This document shows positions 34,290-42,243 of a stretch of DNA of 64,000 nucleotides, one piece after another. The stretch covers positions 434,001 through 498,000 of the forward strand of contig DASYYY010000021.1 in assembly GCA_035933635.1 (NCBI GenBank), given 5' to 3'. A program made the translations under genes and the position numbers. The DNA comes from JAKIVR01 sp035933635. Its GTDB lineage: Archaea; Thermoplasmatota; Thermoplasmata; Lutacidiplasmatales; UBA184. Every line of letters begins with the position of its first letter. The stretch's first letter is position 1. Below the pieces are notes generated by a model. It made no database searches, was not told where the DNA came from, and was given only the letters and a program-made list of their open reading frames with translations.

Positions 34290-34827
34290 GCCGTCGATCC
34301 GGCTCTACCTCGCCGTCGCCGGCGAGGACCACCCGAGGGCCTGCACGGGTCGGCGGCTGCTCGCGCGAGGCCTCGTGCTCCGGGCGCACATCGGCCGCGC
34401 CCCGCGGTCCATCCTGCTCGACCCGCACGCCGACCGGCCGCTCTCCTCGGCGGATGGGCCGCTCGCCCACGCCAGCGGGTTTCTTGCGCTCGACTGCTCG
34501 TGGAACCGCATTGGCCGCCGCGGAGGGCTGCCCGAGTCGAGCGGCTCGGGCAACGGCGGTCCCCGCCGTCGGCTCCCGTTCCTCCTCGCCACCAATCCGC
34601 AGCACTACGGTCGGCTCGGCGAGCTCAACACGGCCGAGGCCCTCGCCGCGGCACTATACGTGCTCGGCGAGCACGACCGCGCGCGATCTCTCTTGGACGG
34701 ATTCGCCGGCGGGTCGGCCTTCTTCGAGGTCAACGAACGGTTCTTGACGCGGTATCGGGCCTGTGCCAGCGCCGACGCGGTCCGGGTCGCCGAGCGTGAC
34801 CTGCTCGGCGCGCCGGGCGGCGCCTAG
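34252..34827 (+). CDS. tsr3: rRNA aminocarboxypropyltransferase Tsr3 (DUF367)
   Basis: Transfers the aminocarboxypropyl group of SAM to a hypermodified base of small-subunit rRNA. Motifs: DHPRACTGRRLLARGLV, a LDCSWNRI strand, RLPFLLATNPQHYGRLGELNTAEALAAAL in two pieces, and FFEVNERFLTRYRAC at the C-terminus, all typical of Tsr3. It overlaps the aldolase gene: the only in-frame ATG is 34252, inside the aldolase end. At 191 residues it is normal in length. Confidence 0.9.
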   Translation: MASSGSTRSRPAEPSIRLYLAVAGEDHPRACTGRRLLARGLVLRAHIGRAPRSILLDPHADRPLSSADGPLAHASGFLALDCSWNRIGRRGGLPESSGSGNGGPRRRLPFLLATNPQHYGRLGELNTAEALAAALYVLGEHDRARSLLDGFAGGSAFFEVNERFLTRYRACASADAVRVAERDLLGAPGGA

Positions 34828-35735
34828 TCCTGCTCGTAGCTCCGCCCCTCGGTGGCGACGTGCTCGAGGGCGACGTTCCGTCCGGTCTTGACGCGGTGGT
34901 CGAGCGGAACGCGGGCGAAGACCACGCCGCCGTACCGCTCGTAGACCCGGGTGGTGTGCAGCGTCAGGCACCGACCGCCGTAGAGCAGGCGCCCCGTGAG
35001 ATCCGGGTCGTGCCCCCGAAGAAAGACCGTGCCTCCGATGTGGTCGAGGAAGCGTTCGAGCGCCTCGCGCCCGAACGGCGGTGACCCGCCCCGGTGGAAC
35101 GCGCTCGCCTCGGCGTCCCGCCAGACCGTGTCGAACAGCAGCCCTTCGGACGGACTGCGGTAGTCCTCCTTCCAGTCACCCTTCGGAACTTCCGAGGGGA
35201 AACCCGCGTGGGCGAAGTAGGCCCCGGTAGAGCTGAGCGCCGCCCACGGCCCTCGCTCGATCAGCGCCAGGATCCGGGAGTAGCGCTCGACCTCGGGGCC
35301 CCACAGGTCGTCGACCTCCTCGGGGAGGTCGTGGGGGACCACGGGGATCCGGCGGGTCGCCTCGTGGTTGCCCTTGACCAGCGTCACGCGGTCGGGATAG
35401 ATCGCGCGAAGTTGCAGCAGGTAGAGCGCGTTCGCGACCGAGCCGTGGGGGCAGTCGTCCGGGGGCCGGTCGATGTAATCGCCGAGCCCGACGAGGCAAC
35501 TGTCGTCGAGGCGTCCGAGGAACTGCCGGGCCACGGCTTCGGTCGAGCGCCAGTCGCCGTGGGTGTCGCCGAAGACGACCGCCTCGCGCACGCCCGTCGA
35601 CGGAAGTTGGCTGACGCCGTCGCTGACCGGGACCTCGGCCTCGAGCCGGTCGAGCAGTTCGTCGACGTCCGATGCGCCGAGGTGGAGGATCTCGCGCGGA
35701 CCGAGCAGCTCGGTGCCTCCGGAAGGTGCCGGCAT
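34824..35735 (-). CDS. PPP-family metallophosphatase
   Basis: A 303-residue phosphoprotein-phosphatase-like enzyme. Metal motifs GDTHGD, GDYIDRP and GNHEATRR (the PPP signature GDxHG, GDxxDR, GNHE) are intact, with FAHAGFPSE and LRGHDPD as the later His sites. It may be a protein Ser/Thr phosphatase or a diadenosine tetraphosphatase. The ATG lies 32 bases after the tRNA-Leu(UAG) gene, so it may be read from the tRNA promoter. It converges with tsr3 and overlaps it by 4 bases. Confidence 0.85.
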   Translation of the reverse strand: MPAPSGGTELLGPREILHLGASDVDELLDRLEAEVPVSDGVSQLPSTGVREAVVFGDTHGDWRSTEAVARQFLGRLDDSCLVGLGDYIDRPPDDCPHGSVANALYLLQLRAIYPDRVTLVKGNHEATRRIPVVPHDLPEEVDDLWGPEVERYSRILALIERGPWAALSSTGAYFAHAGFPSEVPKGDWKEDYRSPSEGLLFDTVWRDAEASAFHRGGSPPFGREALERFLDHIGGTVFLRGHDPDLTGRLLYGGRCLTLHTTRVYERYGGVVFARVPLDHRVKTGRNVALEHVATEGRSYEQD

Positions 35736-35781
35736 GCTTACCGGAACTCGGCCGACAGGACGGATGGTGCGGGGGGCCGGA

Positions 35782-35813
35782 GTTCCCGGCGCCGGGGAGC
35801 GTCCCCGTCGCCG
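35782..35813 (-). other. T-loop intron of tRNA-Leu(UAG), 32 bases
   Basis: Inserted after TTCAAA of the T-loop, so that splicing gives TTCAAAT between GCCGG and CCGGC. Bulges AAC and ACT (cuts AA^C, AC^T) flank a central helix of exon TTCA with intron GGGA. That helix has one G-U pair and one A-G mismatch, so the motif is relaxed. The inner helix is GGCG/CGCC. Confidence 0.8.
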
Positions 35814-35861
35814 TTTGAACCGGCGTATGCCCTAGGCAACAGGGTCCTAAGCCCTGCCTCG

Positions 35862-35891
35862 TGGGCCGCCCGGCCGCGACGCGGCCGGACC
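35862..35891 (-). other. D-loop intron of tRNA-Leu(UAG), 30 bases
   Basis: Exon GGCC pairs with intron GGCC to form the central four-pair helix. On either side are three-base bulges AAG and CAC, cut as AA^G and CA^C. The outer helix is CTC/GAG of the exons, and the intron itself closes as a ten-pair stem (GTCCGGCCGC with GCGGCCGGGC) around a GTC loop. This is a complete bulge-helix-bulge motif at a non-canonical position. Confidence 0.85.
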
Positions 35892-35945
35892 TTGGCCGAG
35901 CTGGAGCACCCCCGCACGGGAAGCGTACGCTGGGAGGAGTGGAAG

Positions 35946-36052
35946 TAGCCCCGGCAGGAGTTTCGGCCGAGGAGCCGCGCGCTCCCCGCGGCCTTCGAAC
36001 CTGCGTCGCGAGATCCAGAGTCTCGCATGATTGGCCACTACACTACGGGGCT
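35946..36052 (-). tRNA. tRNA-Gln(CUG) with T-loop intron
   Basis: A 107-base gene. Acceptor AGCCCCG (36046-36052) pairs fully with CGGGGCT (35947-35953), discriminator A at 35946. Anticodon stem CGAGA/TCTCG encloses CTCTGGA with anticodon CTG. The T-stem GCAGG pairs with CCTGC (35954-35958) only when a 34-base insertion in the T-loop is removed; the spliced tRNA has 73 bases and the loop TTCGAAT. A TAATAG element at 36079-36084 lies about 28-30 bases upstream and probably drives both this and the following tRNA-Leu. Confidence 0.92.
35960..35993 (-). other. T-loop intron of tRNA-Gln(CUG), 34 bases
   Basis: A strict bulge-helix-bulge motif. Outer helix is the T-stem GCAGG/CCTGC, central helix exon TTCG with intron CGAA, three-base bulges AAG and ACT cut as AA^G and AC^T, inner helix GCCG/CGGC. 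The insertion point (position 59/60) is the same as in the adjacent tRNA-Leu gene. Confidence 0.88.
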
Positions 36053-36198
36053 ACGGAGCTTCCGACCCATCGCTCGGGTAATAGGCGTTGCGCCGGAAGG
36101 GGAGCGGACGGCCACGACGGCCGGGGCGGCGCTCCCGGACCGATTCTCGACGACCATACAATATAGAGGAGGGAACTCGGCTTGTCCCTCCATGGGGC

Positions 36199-38043
36199 GT
36201 GAACGCCGTGACCGCAACGAGGGCAGCGTACGGGCGTTCGTTCCGCTCGCTCGCCGTGCGTTGGGCCCGGACCGTACGCGATAGCCTCCCGTCCTTCGTA
36301 CACCCGAGGCCCACCCCGGGCGCGGCCCGTTGGTCCTGGGGGCTGCTGCTGGGTGCGTCGCCCATACTCGCCGTGGCGCTCCTCCCCGTGGCGGGCTCGG
36401 TCGGCGCCGACCTTCCGGTCGCGGCGATCGACCTGGGGGCGTCGTTCCTCCGGATGCTCCTCGCTTATCTGTTGTCGCTGGGGTTCGCGTTGGGTTACGG
36501 CTACTATGCCGCGACCCACCGCCCCGCTGAACGAGTTCTGATCCCGGTACTCGACATCCTCCAGTCGATACCGATCCTGGGGTTCTTCCCCATCGCGATC
36601 GCGGTGTTCGTCGGGGCGACACCGGGTTCTCCGATCGGACCGAACTTCGCCTCGATCTTCCTCATTTTTACATCGATGGCGTGGAACATGGTGTTCGGGG
36701 TCTATGAATCGATCAAGTCGATGCCCCAGGAACTGCGCGAGGCCACGGAGTCCTTCGGTGTCACCGGCCGTCAGCGGCTACGCCAGGTCCTGTTACCGGC
36801 GACGACCAACCGGCTCGTCTACAATTCCATCCTCTCCTGGACAGCCGGATGGTACTTTCTCGTCGCAGCGGAGATCATTTCTGTCGGAAAGCAGAGTACC
36901 GCTCTCCCCGGGATCGGCAGCTTCCTCCTCGTCGCGGCGGGCGACCAGGACCTGAGCGCACTGATCGCGGGGCTGGCGCTCCTCGTCGTCCTCATCGCGC
37001 TGATGGACATCGCCATCTGGCGCCCCCTCACTCGCTGGGCCGAGAAGTTCCGCTATGACCAGGTCCCGAGCGGGACCGCCGACGGGTTGGTCGAGCGACG
37101 TTCGGGCCGCCAGCCCCTCCGGCGGGCGGCCGGGGTCGTGGTCCGTTACGTCCGGACCGGGGTAACTCGCGTGAGCACTCCGATCGTGGCCCTCAGCTCC
37201 TCTCTCACGAATCGGGCCCGACGCGACAGCGAGGGGGAGTTCGCCAAGGCCGCGGTCCGGACCCTCGCGTTGGGAACCGTGCTGACGTTGGCCTGGCTCC
37301 TGCTCATCACGGTGGGCGTTGCGATCATCGGAGTCTTCGAACAGCCGATCGTGGGCAAGGCGAGCCAAGGCATCCACATGCTACCGGCCGCGCTCCTACT
37401 GTCCTTCGGTCGGGTGGTCTCGGCCTATGCGCTCTCCCTGGCCGTCGCCCTCCCGCTCGCGATCTGGGTCACCCGGAGCCATCGGGGTTCGAAGATCGGG
37501 ATGCCGGCGATCGAAGTGGTGGCATCGGTTCCCGCCACCGCGCTGTTCCCGCTGTTCATCTTCGCCCTCCTCGCCGCGCTGGGTTCGAGCCTTGGACCGA
37601 GCACCGCCGTGCAGATCGCGGCGATCCTGATGCTCACCACCGGTATGCTCTGGTACCTGTTCTTCAACATCCTGAGCGGCCTCCGTTCCATCCCCCCCGA
37701 TCTCGAAGAGGCGGCCCGGTCGTTCGGACTGAGCCGCCGCCTGTACTACCGGCGCCTGGTCCTCCCAGCGATCTTCCCCGCGTTCATCACCGGCTCCATC
37801 ACGGCCTTCGGGGGCGGGTGGAACACGCTCGTGATCGCCGAGTACATCCACTACAGCGCGAGCCAGCACTTCCAGGTACTCGGGATCGGCGAGCTCCTGA
37901 ACGTCGGTAACCAGCTCGGCCGACCGGGTTTGCCACTGATGGCGGCCGCGCTCCTGGTCCTGATCCTCGCGGTCGTGACGCTCAACGAACTCTTATGGAA
38001 ACCGCTCTACCGACGGGCCGTCGAGCGGTACCGCATCGACTGA
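36199..38043 (+). CDS. ABC transporter permease, two fused domains (NitT/TauT type)
   Basis: A 614-residue fusion of two homologous permease units of the nitrate/sulfonate/taurine class. Each has its own EAA-type loop contacting the ATPase: EATESFGVTGRQRLRQVLLP and EEAARSFGLSRRLYYRRLVLP, each preceded by a conserved SIPILGFFPI or SVPATALFPLF segment. So one polypeptide can supply the whole membrane dimer. An AATATAG box at about 36159-36165 lies upstream; GTG 36199 or 36208 are the possible starts. The ATPase follows 23 bases later; no solute-binding protein gene is present. Confidence 0.87.
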   Translation: MNAVTATRAAYGRSFRSLAVRWARTVRDSLPSFVHPRPTPGAARWSWGLLLGASPILAVALLPVAGSVGADLPVAAIDLGASFLRMLLAYLLSLGFALGYGYYAATHRPAERVLIPVLDILQSIPILGFFPIAIAVFVGATPGSPIGPNFASIFLIFTSMAWNMVFGVYESIKSMPQELREATESFGVTGRQRLRQVLLPATTNRLVYNSILSWTAGWYFLVAAEIISVGKQSTALPGIGSFLLVAAGDQDLSALIAGLALLVVLIALMDIAIWRPLTRWAEKFRYDQVPSGTADGLVERRSGRQPLRRAAGVVVRYVRTGVTRVSTPIVALSSSLTNRARRDSEGEFAKAAVRTLALGTVLTLAWLLLITVGVAIIGVFEQPIVGKASQGIHMLPAALLLSFGRVVSAYALSLAVALPLAIWVTRSHRGSKIGMPAIEVVASVPATALFPLFIFALLAALGSSLGPSTAVQIAAILMLTTGMLWYLFFNILSGLRSIPPDLEEAARSFGLSRRLYYRRLVLPAIFPAFITGSITAFGGGWNTLVIAEYIHYSASQHFQVLGIGELLNVGNQLGRPGLPLMAAALLVLILAVVTLNELLWKPLYRRAVERYRID

Positions 38044-38066
38044 GCCGCTCGGGGGGGATCGCGGCG

Positions 38067-38897
38067 ATGGCGCTCATCGAGGTCGACGAGGTCGAGAAGA
38101 GCTTCCCCTCCCACCACGGAACGCTCTCGATCTTGAACGGTGTCACGTTCTCGGTCGCGGCGAACGACTTCCTCGCGATCGTCGGCCCGAGCGGGAGCGG
38201 CAAGTCGACGCTGCTGCGCCTGATCCAGGGACTCGACCGGCCGACCGGCGGCGAAGTGCGCTTCCGCGGGCGACCGGTGACCGACGTGCGCCACGAGATG
38301 GCATTGGTCTTTCAGAACTTCGCGCTCTACCCGTGGCTCACCGTCCGGGAGAACGTCATGCTCGGGCTCGAGGCCCTTCAGTGGGCGCCGGACCGACGGG
38401 AGGCGCAGGCCGACCGGTACATCTCCGTCACCGGCCTCGTGGGATTCGAAGAGGCCTACCCGCGCGAGCTTTCCGGAGGGATGCGCCAGCGCGTGGGTCT
38501 CGCCCGGGCTCTCGCCGTGGAGCCTGCCGTGCTACTCATGGACGAGCCGTTCTCCTCGCTCGACCCGCTCACCGCCGAGAGCCTGCGCGAGGAGGTCCTC
38601 CAGCTGTGGCGCGACCCGACGCTCCCGCCGGACGCGGTCATCCTCGTCACCCACAACATCGAAGAGGCGCTCGCCATGGCCGACCGGGTCGTCGTGCTCT
38701 CCCACCGGCCGACCCGAGTGCTCGCCGGCGTCTTGGTCAACTTGCCTCGTCCCCGGGACCGCAAGTCCGAGGCGTTCTACGAGCTGACCGACTACGTGTA
38801 TTCCCTGATCACCGAGGGGGGGCCGCCGGCCACCACTCCGAAGGGACTGTCGGTATCGGACGACCCGCTCCCATCGGCGAAGGGCGAGGGCTCGTGA
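38067..38897 (+). CDS. ABC transporter ATP-binding protein (NitT/TauT type)
   Basis: A 276-residue ATPase that would power the fused permease. Walker A GPSGSGKSTLL, Q-loop LVFQNFALYPWL, signature LSGGMRQRVGLARAL, Walker B LLMDEPFSSLD and the H-loop VTHNIEEAL are all intact. Related NitT/TauT ATPases often carry a C-terminal AAA-associated domain; this one ends with a short Pro/Ser-rich tail and that domain is encoded separately at 39010. Confidence 0.92.
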   Translation: MALIEVDEVEKSFPSHHGTLSILNGVTFSVAANDFLAIVGPSGSGKSTLLRLIQGLDRPTGGEVRFRGRPVTDVRHEMALVFQNFALYPWLTVRENVMLGLEALQWAPDRREAQADRYISVTGLVGFEEAYPRELSGGMRQRVGLARALAVEPAVLLMDEPFSSLDPLTAESLREEVLQLWRDPTLPPDAVILVTHNIEEALAMADRVVVLSHRPTRVLAGVLVNLPRPRDRKSEAFYELTDYVYSLITEGGPPATTPKGLSVSDDPLPSAKGEGS

Positions 38898-39009
38898 GCC
38901 TCGCCGTATTACACCGCTAACCGTCTCCGCCCGCCGGATTCACAATCATTATAGCCGCTCCCCGGGCTAATCCCCCACCGGCAACTTTTGCCAGGGGCTC
39001 TCGAGGAAC

Positions 39010-39618
39010 TTGCCTACCACGTACCCGAAATGCACTCCCACCGAAATGATGGGGTTGCTCGTCCTGCTCAAGGACCACCGGGGCGAGGACGACGTCGCCC
39101 GACTGGGCGATGACCTGGACCTCGAGATCGACGAGATCCTCCCGGCGATCGACTTCGCCGAAGCGCTCGAGCTCGTCCGGGTCTCCGACGGCCGGATGAC
39201 GTTCACCGAGGTGGGCCGGCGGCTCGTGGACGCGACCATCCGCGAGCGCAAGACGATCCTCCGCGACCAGCTGAAGCGCACCAAGCTGTACGCCACCCTG
39301 GTGCGAGCGCTCGAGTCCGCACCCGGCGGCAGGCTCTCCGATGACGAGGCGAACCGGATCATCGCGTTCACCGCCGCACCGGCCGACGATGCGGTGCTGA
39401 ACATCATCAACTGGGGCCGGTTCGTCGAATTGTTCCGCTACGATCCCGAGGACCACATCCTCTCGCTCATCCGACACCGTGCCGCCAAGTCCTCGACACC
39501 GGCCGTGAACTCGCCACCGCCCGGGCCGGCCGAACCGGTCCTACCGTCCACGCGTGTGGTTCCCGCCCCGGCACCGGCCGCGGACTCGACGATGCGCACC
39601 GCGATCGTCACCGCGTGA
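39010..39618 (+). CDS. AAA-associated regulatory subunit of ABC transporter (COG4754-like)
   Basis: A 202-residue protein matching the domain usually fused to the C-terminus of nitrate/sulfonate ABC ATPases: MMGLLVLLKDHRGEDD, LEIDEILPAIDFAEALELV, RMTFTEVGRRLVDATIRERK, then a helical half with IINWGRFVELFRYD. A Pro/Ala-rich tail follows. The TTG at 39010 is chosen since the family aligns from there and a GAGGA site sits 2-5 bases before it; ATG 39046 would clip the domain. It has its own TATA box (ATTATAG near 38949), so it is transcribed separately from the transporter. Confidence 0.75.
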   Translation: MPTTYPKCTPTEMMGLLVLLKDHRGEDDVARLGDDLDLEIDEILPAIDFAEALELVRVSDGRMTFTEVGRRLVDATIRERKTILRDQLKRTKLYATLVRALESAPGGRLSDDEANRIIAFTAAPADDAVLNIINWGRFVELFRYDPEDHILSLIRHRAAKSSTPAVNSPPPGPAEPVLPSTRVVPAPAPAADSTMRTAIVTA

Positions 39619-39678
39619 GCTCGTCGACCACGGTTTCGCGACAATCCTTATGGACCGTCGCCGCTCCCGCGCCCCCGT

Positions 39679-39750
39679 GGGCACGTAGATCAGCGGAAGA
39701 TCGCTGCTTTCGCAAAGCAGAGGCCGGGGGTTCAAATCCCCCCGTGTCCA
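39679..39750 (+). tRNA. tRNA-Ala(CGC)
   Basis: A 72-base intronless tRNA. Acceptor GGGCACG/CGTGTCC includes the G3-U70 pair that marks alanine tRNAs. Anticodon stem CTGCT/AGCAG encloses TTCGCAA (anticodon CGC), T-loop TTCAAAT, discriminator A. CCA is not encoded. A TCCTTATGG element about 26-30 bases upstream serves as promoter. Its 3' end is repeated twice further right. Confidence 0.95.
39739..39750 (+). repeat. Direct repeat copy 1 (tRNA-Ala 3' end)
   Basis: The 12 bases CCCCCGTGTCCA at the end of the intact tRNA-Ala gene. Identical copies lie at 41449-41460 and 42244-42255. This pattern is typical of att sites left by site-specific integration into a tRNA gene. Confidence 0.75.
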
Positions 39751-40123
39751 TTTTCGCCGAGACTCGGAATCGGCCGGACCGGACCCGGGGTCGCAGGGAT
39801 TCAGCCTCCCTGAAGGTAGGGCCGGCGGTCGGAGGCGCCCTCGAACGTGGTTTGGTTCGTGCCCGTTGCCGATCAGTGCGCAGAAGGCACTCACGCCGTG
39901 CGCCTACATGCGATTCGGCCGTAACCTACCGATCTCACGGCGGGTCGGTCTCGGCTGTGTCAGGACCGAGGTTGACCCCCGAGTTCAGGACCACACCGTA
40001 GGGAGACGGGACGACCCACCCCTCAGTCGGCGGGGGCGAGCGGGTGACGTGGATGAGGCCCGACTATCCCCTTCGATACGACAGGCTCGCATCCCCTTCA
40101 AACCCCGGAGCGTAACGCCTCTG
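39751..40123. other. Gap between tRNA-Ala and the Kelch-like gene
   Basis: About 370 bases just right of the putative attachment site. I see no gene or RNA in it. A TTCAAACC element at 40097-40104 lies about 26 bases before the next start and may be its TATA box. Confidence 0.3.
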
Positions 40124-41224
40124 ATGAATTGGCAGGCAATCCATCCCGAATCGGAGCGGTCCCGCAGCGGCACGAGGCCCGCGCGCAAATGGGGCCGATC
40201 GGCTGTCATGACGATTCTTCTACTGACCACCGGGATTTTACTATGCTTGCCGGGGTCGATGGCGTTGGGGTCGGCCCAGAATCTCGGGGGCCCGACCCTC
40301 GGGGCCTCGCCGGCATGGAGACAGCTGTCAACCGCCACCTCGCCCCCGGACGACCTTTCCGTCCCGATGGCGTTCGATCCGGCGGCCGGGGAGACAATCA
40401 TGCTGAGCACCACGACCTGTCACCACACCTACACCTGGGCCTTCAAGGGCGGGGCGTGGGCCAACATCAGCTCTCACGTTTCGGGTTCCCCGCCCGCCCG
40501 GACCGGTGCTTCAATGGTCTTCGACGCCCGAGATGGCTACCTGCTGATCTACGGCGGCCAGAAGGCGTGCGGTGCTGGTGGCTACCTGCAGGACACCTGG
40601 GCGTTTTCGAACAATTCGTGGGTTAAGCTGAATATCATCAACCCACCAGGTCCCATCACGGATTATGGCCTGGCGTACGACGCGTACGACCGATACGTAG
40701 TCATGTACGGCGGATACCGAGTCAACGGAACGTTAAGGGGCCCGGTCACCACGACCTTCGCGTACGCCGCCGGAAACTGGACGCTACTCCACCCCGCGAA
40801 CCACCCTCGCCCGCTGTACGATCTCTCGATGGCGGGCACCTTGAGCGGCGCGAGGGGAGTATTGTTGTTCGGGGGTCTCTCTGCTACCAGTTATCATAAC
40901 GACACTTGGACTTTCCGGGGCGGCACTTGGTCCCACGTCCAACCGCGCCTCTCCCCACCGCCGAGGGCGTACGGGGTGCTAGCCTATGACGCTCGTCTGA
41001 GCTCGTTCGTTTTCTTCGGCGGAGTCGGTGCCAACAATGCCGGAACGAATGACACCTGGACCTTCTCGAACGGGTCCTGGACGGACATCACTCCCACGGT
41101 GGGGGCCGCGCCTCCTGCGGATTTCACTGCGCCGAAATTCACGATATCGGTAGGCTGCTACGTTCCGGGCGCGGGCCGAGTCTTGCTGTTCGACGGATCC
41201 AATCAGACATGGGCCCTCCAGTAG
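40124..41224 (+). CDS. Secreted Kelch-repeat-like protein
   Basis: A 366-residue protein with a basic N-terminus, a signal/anchor segment (MTILLLTTGILLCLPG, about residues 29-45) and at least five Kelch-type blades. The repeating units are DTWAFSNNSWVKL, TTFAYAAGNWTLL, DTWTFRGGTWSHV and DTWTFSNGSWTDI, each separated by a YDAxxxxxVxxGG-like strand. It forms a secreted beta-propeller, perhaps adhesive or carbohydrate-binding. The base composition is AT-richer than its neighbours and it lies between tRNA-Ala repeats, so horizontal gain is likely. ATG 40208 is another possible start. Confidence 0.75.
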   Translation: MNWQAIHPESERSRSGTRPARKWGRSAVMTILLLTTGILLCLPGSMALGSAQNLGGPTLGASPAWRQLSTATSPPDDLSVPMAFDPAAGETIMLSTTTCHHTYTWAFKGGAWANISSHVSGSPPARTGASMVFDARDGYLLIYGGQKACGAGGYLQDTWAFSNNSWVKLNIINPPGPITDYGLAYDAYDRYVVMYGGYRVNGTLRGPVTTTFAYAAGNWTLLHPANHPRPLYDLSMAGTLSGARGVLLFGGLSATSYHNDTWTFRGGTWSHVQPRLSPPPRAYGVLAYDARLSSFVFFGGVGANNAGTNDTWTFSNGSWTDITPTVGAAPPADFTAPKFTISVGCYVPGAGRVLLFDGSNQTWALQ

Positions 41225-41593
41225 GGGGCCGACCGGTGAAGCTCGCGAGTCCGTCTCCCACCGACGGTCAAGCGTGGCGCCCTCCGGCGCCCGAGACCGA
41301 CATCCGGGCTCGAGGTAGAGCCCCGGAGTCGGAGGGACCCCGGGACTGAATGGGGTCGGCCAGCCGCCAGAATTTCTCCCCGGATCCATTTAGACCGCGA
41401 ACGATCAAATCCAGCCGAGGCTCGATATTGTTTTTCGGGTGATCGAAACCCCCGTGTCCATTCGAGGTTCTAAACCCGTTCCGGTTTCGACACTCGGCCG
41501 TAGGACCCAGTTTGCGAGGATGGAAGGCGCCGTGGGGGCCGCCTACCTCGCACACTTCACCGGCGTGGACGGTCCGAGCCCGCGAGGGGGGTT
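41225..41593. other. Gap around repeat copy 2
   Basis: About 370 bases without a supported gene. It contains the second tRNA-Ala 3'-end repeat at 41449-41460, preceded by an AT-rich stretch (ATATTGTTTTTCGGG). Confidence 0.3.
41449..41460 (+). repeat. Direct repeat copy 2 (tRNA-Ala 3' end)
   Basis: CCCCCGTGTCCA preceded by GATCGAAA, reminiscent of the T-loop side of a tRNA, and followed by ATT-like sequence shared with copy 1 (CCATT). No intact tRNA is attached, as expected for an att remnant. Confidence 0.7.
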
Positions 41594-41860
41594 CTACCGA
41601 CCCCGATAGAGCATCGACCGCGCACCGACTTTGAGAATACGTATCTGGTCACCCTCCGCCCGAAAGATCGCTCCCCAGACCCCGAATCGGAGAACGCGGT
41701 TTCCGCTCGGACCCCGGAGCCGCTTGACTCGGTAGCCTGCTCCGGGATCTACAGGATCCTGCTCGAGGGCGTCGAACGCCTTCTGGAACTCGTCGTAGAT
41801 GGAGCGAGGAAGACTGTACAGATCTTGCTCGACTCCGGGCGAGAAGACGACCCGGAACAC
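41594..41860 (-). CDS. RelE/ParE-superfamily toxin (second system)
   Basis: An 88-residue protein with VVFSPGVEQDLYSLPRSIYDEF, a YRVKRLRGPSGNRVLRFGVW core and a final IRILKVGARSMLYRG strand, the usual RelE fold outline with R-x-G before the last strand. It starts three bases after the antitoxin gene. It differs clearly from the toxin at 25446. It lies in the second segment framed by tRNA-Ala repeats. Confidence 0.8.
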   Translation of the reverse strand: MFRVVFSPGVEQDLYSLPRSIYDEFQKAFDALEQDPVDPGAGYRVKRLRGPSGNRVLRFGVWGAIFRAEGDQIRILKVGARSMLYRGR

Positions 41861-41863
41861 CGG

Positions 41864-42073
41864 TCAGTATCCGTGCCTACGGCGGGCGTCTTCACGCGAC
41901 TGGAACGGCCCCTTCGCCTCGCGGTCCAACTCGTCCAGGAGCGCCTTGGGCGGATTGGCCAGGAGCATCTCCTCGATCGCGTCATCGAGCGACTCGGCCT
42001 TGGGATCGTACCCACGAATCATTTCGACCGTTGAGCGCCGAAGGGTGACCTCGATCGGATCGTCCGCGGCCAT
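41864..42073 (-). CDS. Antitoxin of the second RelE-type system
   Basis: A 69-residue protein: an N-terminal beta strand and helix (PIEVTLRRSTVEMIRGY), an acidic helix (SLDDAIEEMLLANPPKALLDEL) and a basic C-terminal tail (SREDARRRHGY) that probably inserts into the toxin. ATG 42073 has a GATTATG element about 26 bases upstream on this strand, consistent with a leaderless start. Confidence 0.72.
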   Translation of the reverse strand: MAADDPIEVTLRRSTVEMIRGYDPKAESLDDAIEEMLLANPPKALLDELDREAKGPFQSREDARRRHGY

Positions 42074-42243
42074 CGGCAGAGTAACGGGTCCGGGCCGCAT
42101 AATCTCTCTGGACCTACCGAGCGGCGAGTGGGCGGCACGTTCCCGGGCGCGGTCAAAGCCGATGGGCCCCGGACCGTCCGGATAGAAACAATGCGACGAA
42201 CTCGAACCGCGATGGTGGTCCCGAACCAGAAAGGGTTTGGAGT

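Larger units (their letters stand above)
35768..35915 (-). tRNA. tRNA-Leu(UAG) with two introns (D-loop and T-loop)
   Basis: A 148-base gene. Acceptor GCGGGGG (35909-35915) pairs with CCCCCGC (35769-35775), discriminator A at 35768. Anticodon stem CAGGG/CCCTG encloses CTTAGGA with anticodon TAG (35847-35849). T-stem GCCGG/CCGGC and D-stem CTC/GAG are each complete only after removing an insertion of 32 and 30 bases. The spliced tRNA is 86 bases with normal D-loop and TTCAAAT T-loop. CCA is not encoded. It follows tRNA-Gln by 30 bases with no TATA box of its own. Confidence 0.9.

Noticed and set aside
35877..35890. GGCCGCGTCGCGGCC hairpin read as a terminator
   Set aside because: It is the inner stem of the tRNA-Leu D-loop intron.
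39541..39894. Minus-strand frame with a DLNPRP-like peptide
   Set aside because: It is the antisense of tRNA-Ala; this peptide is a well-known false translation of tRNA genes.
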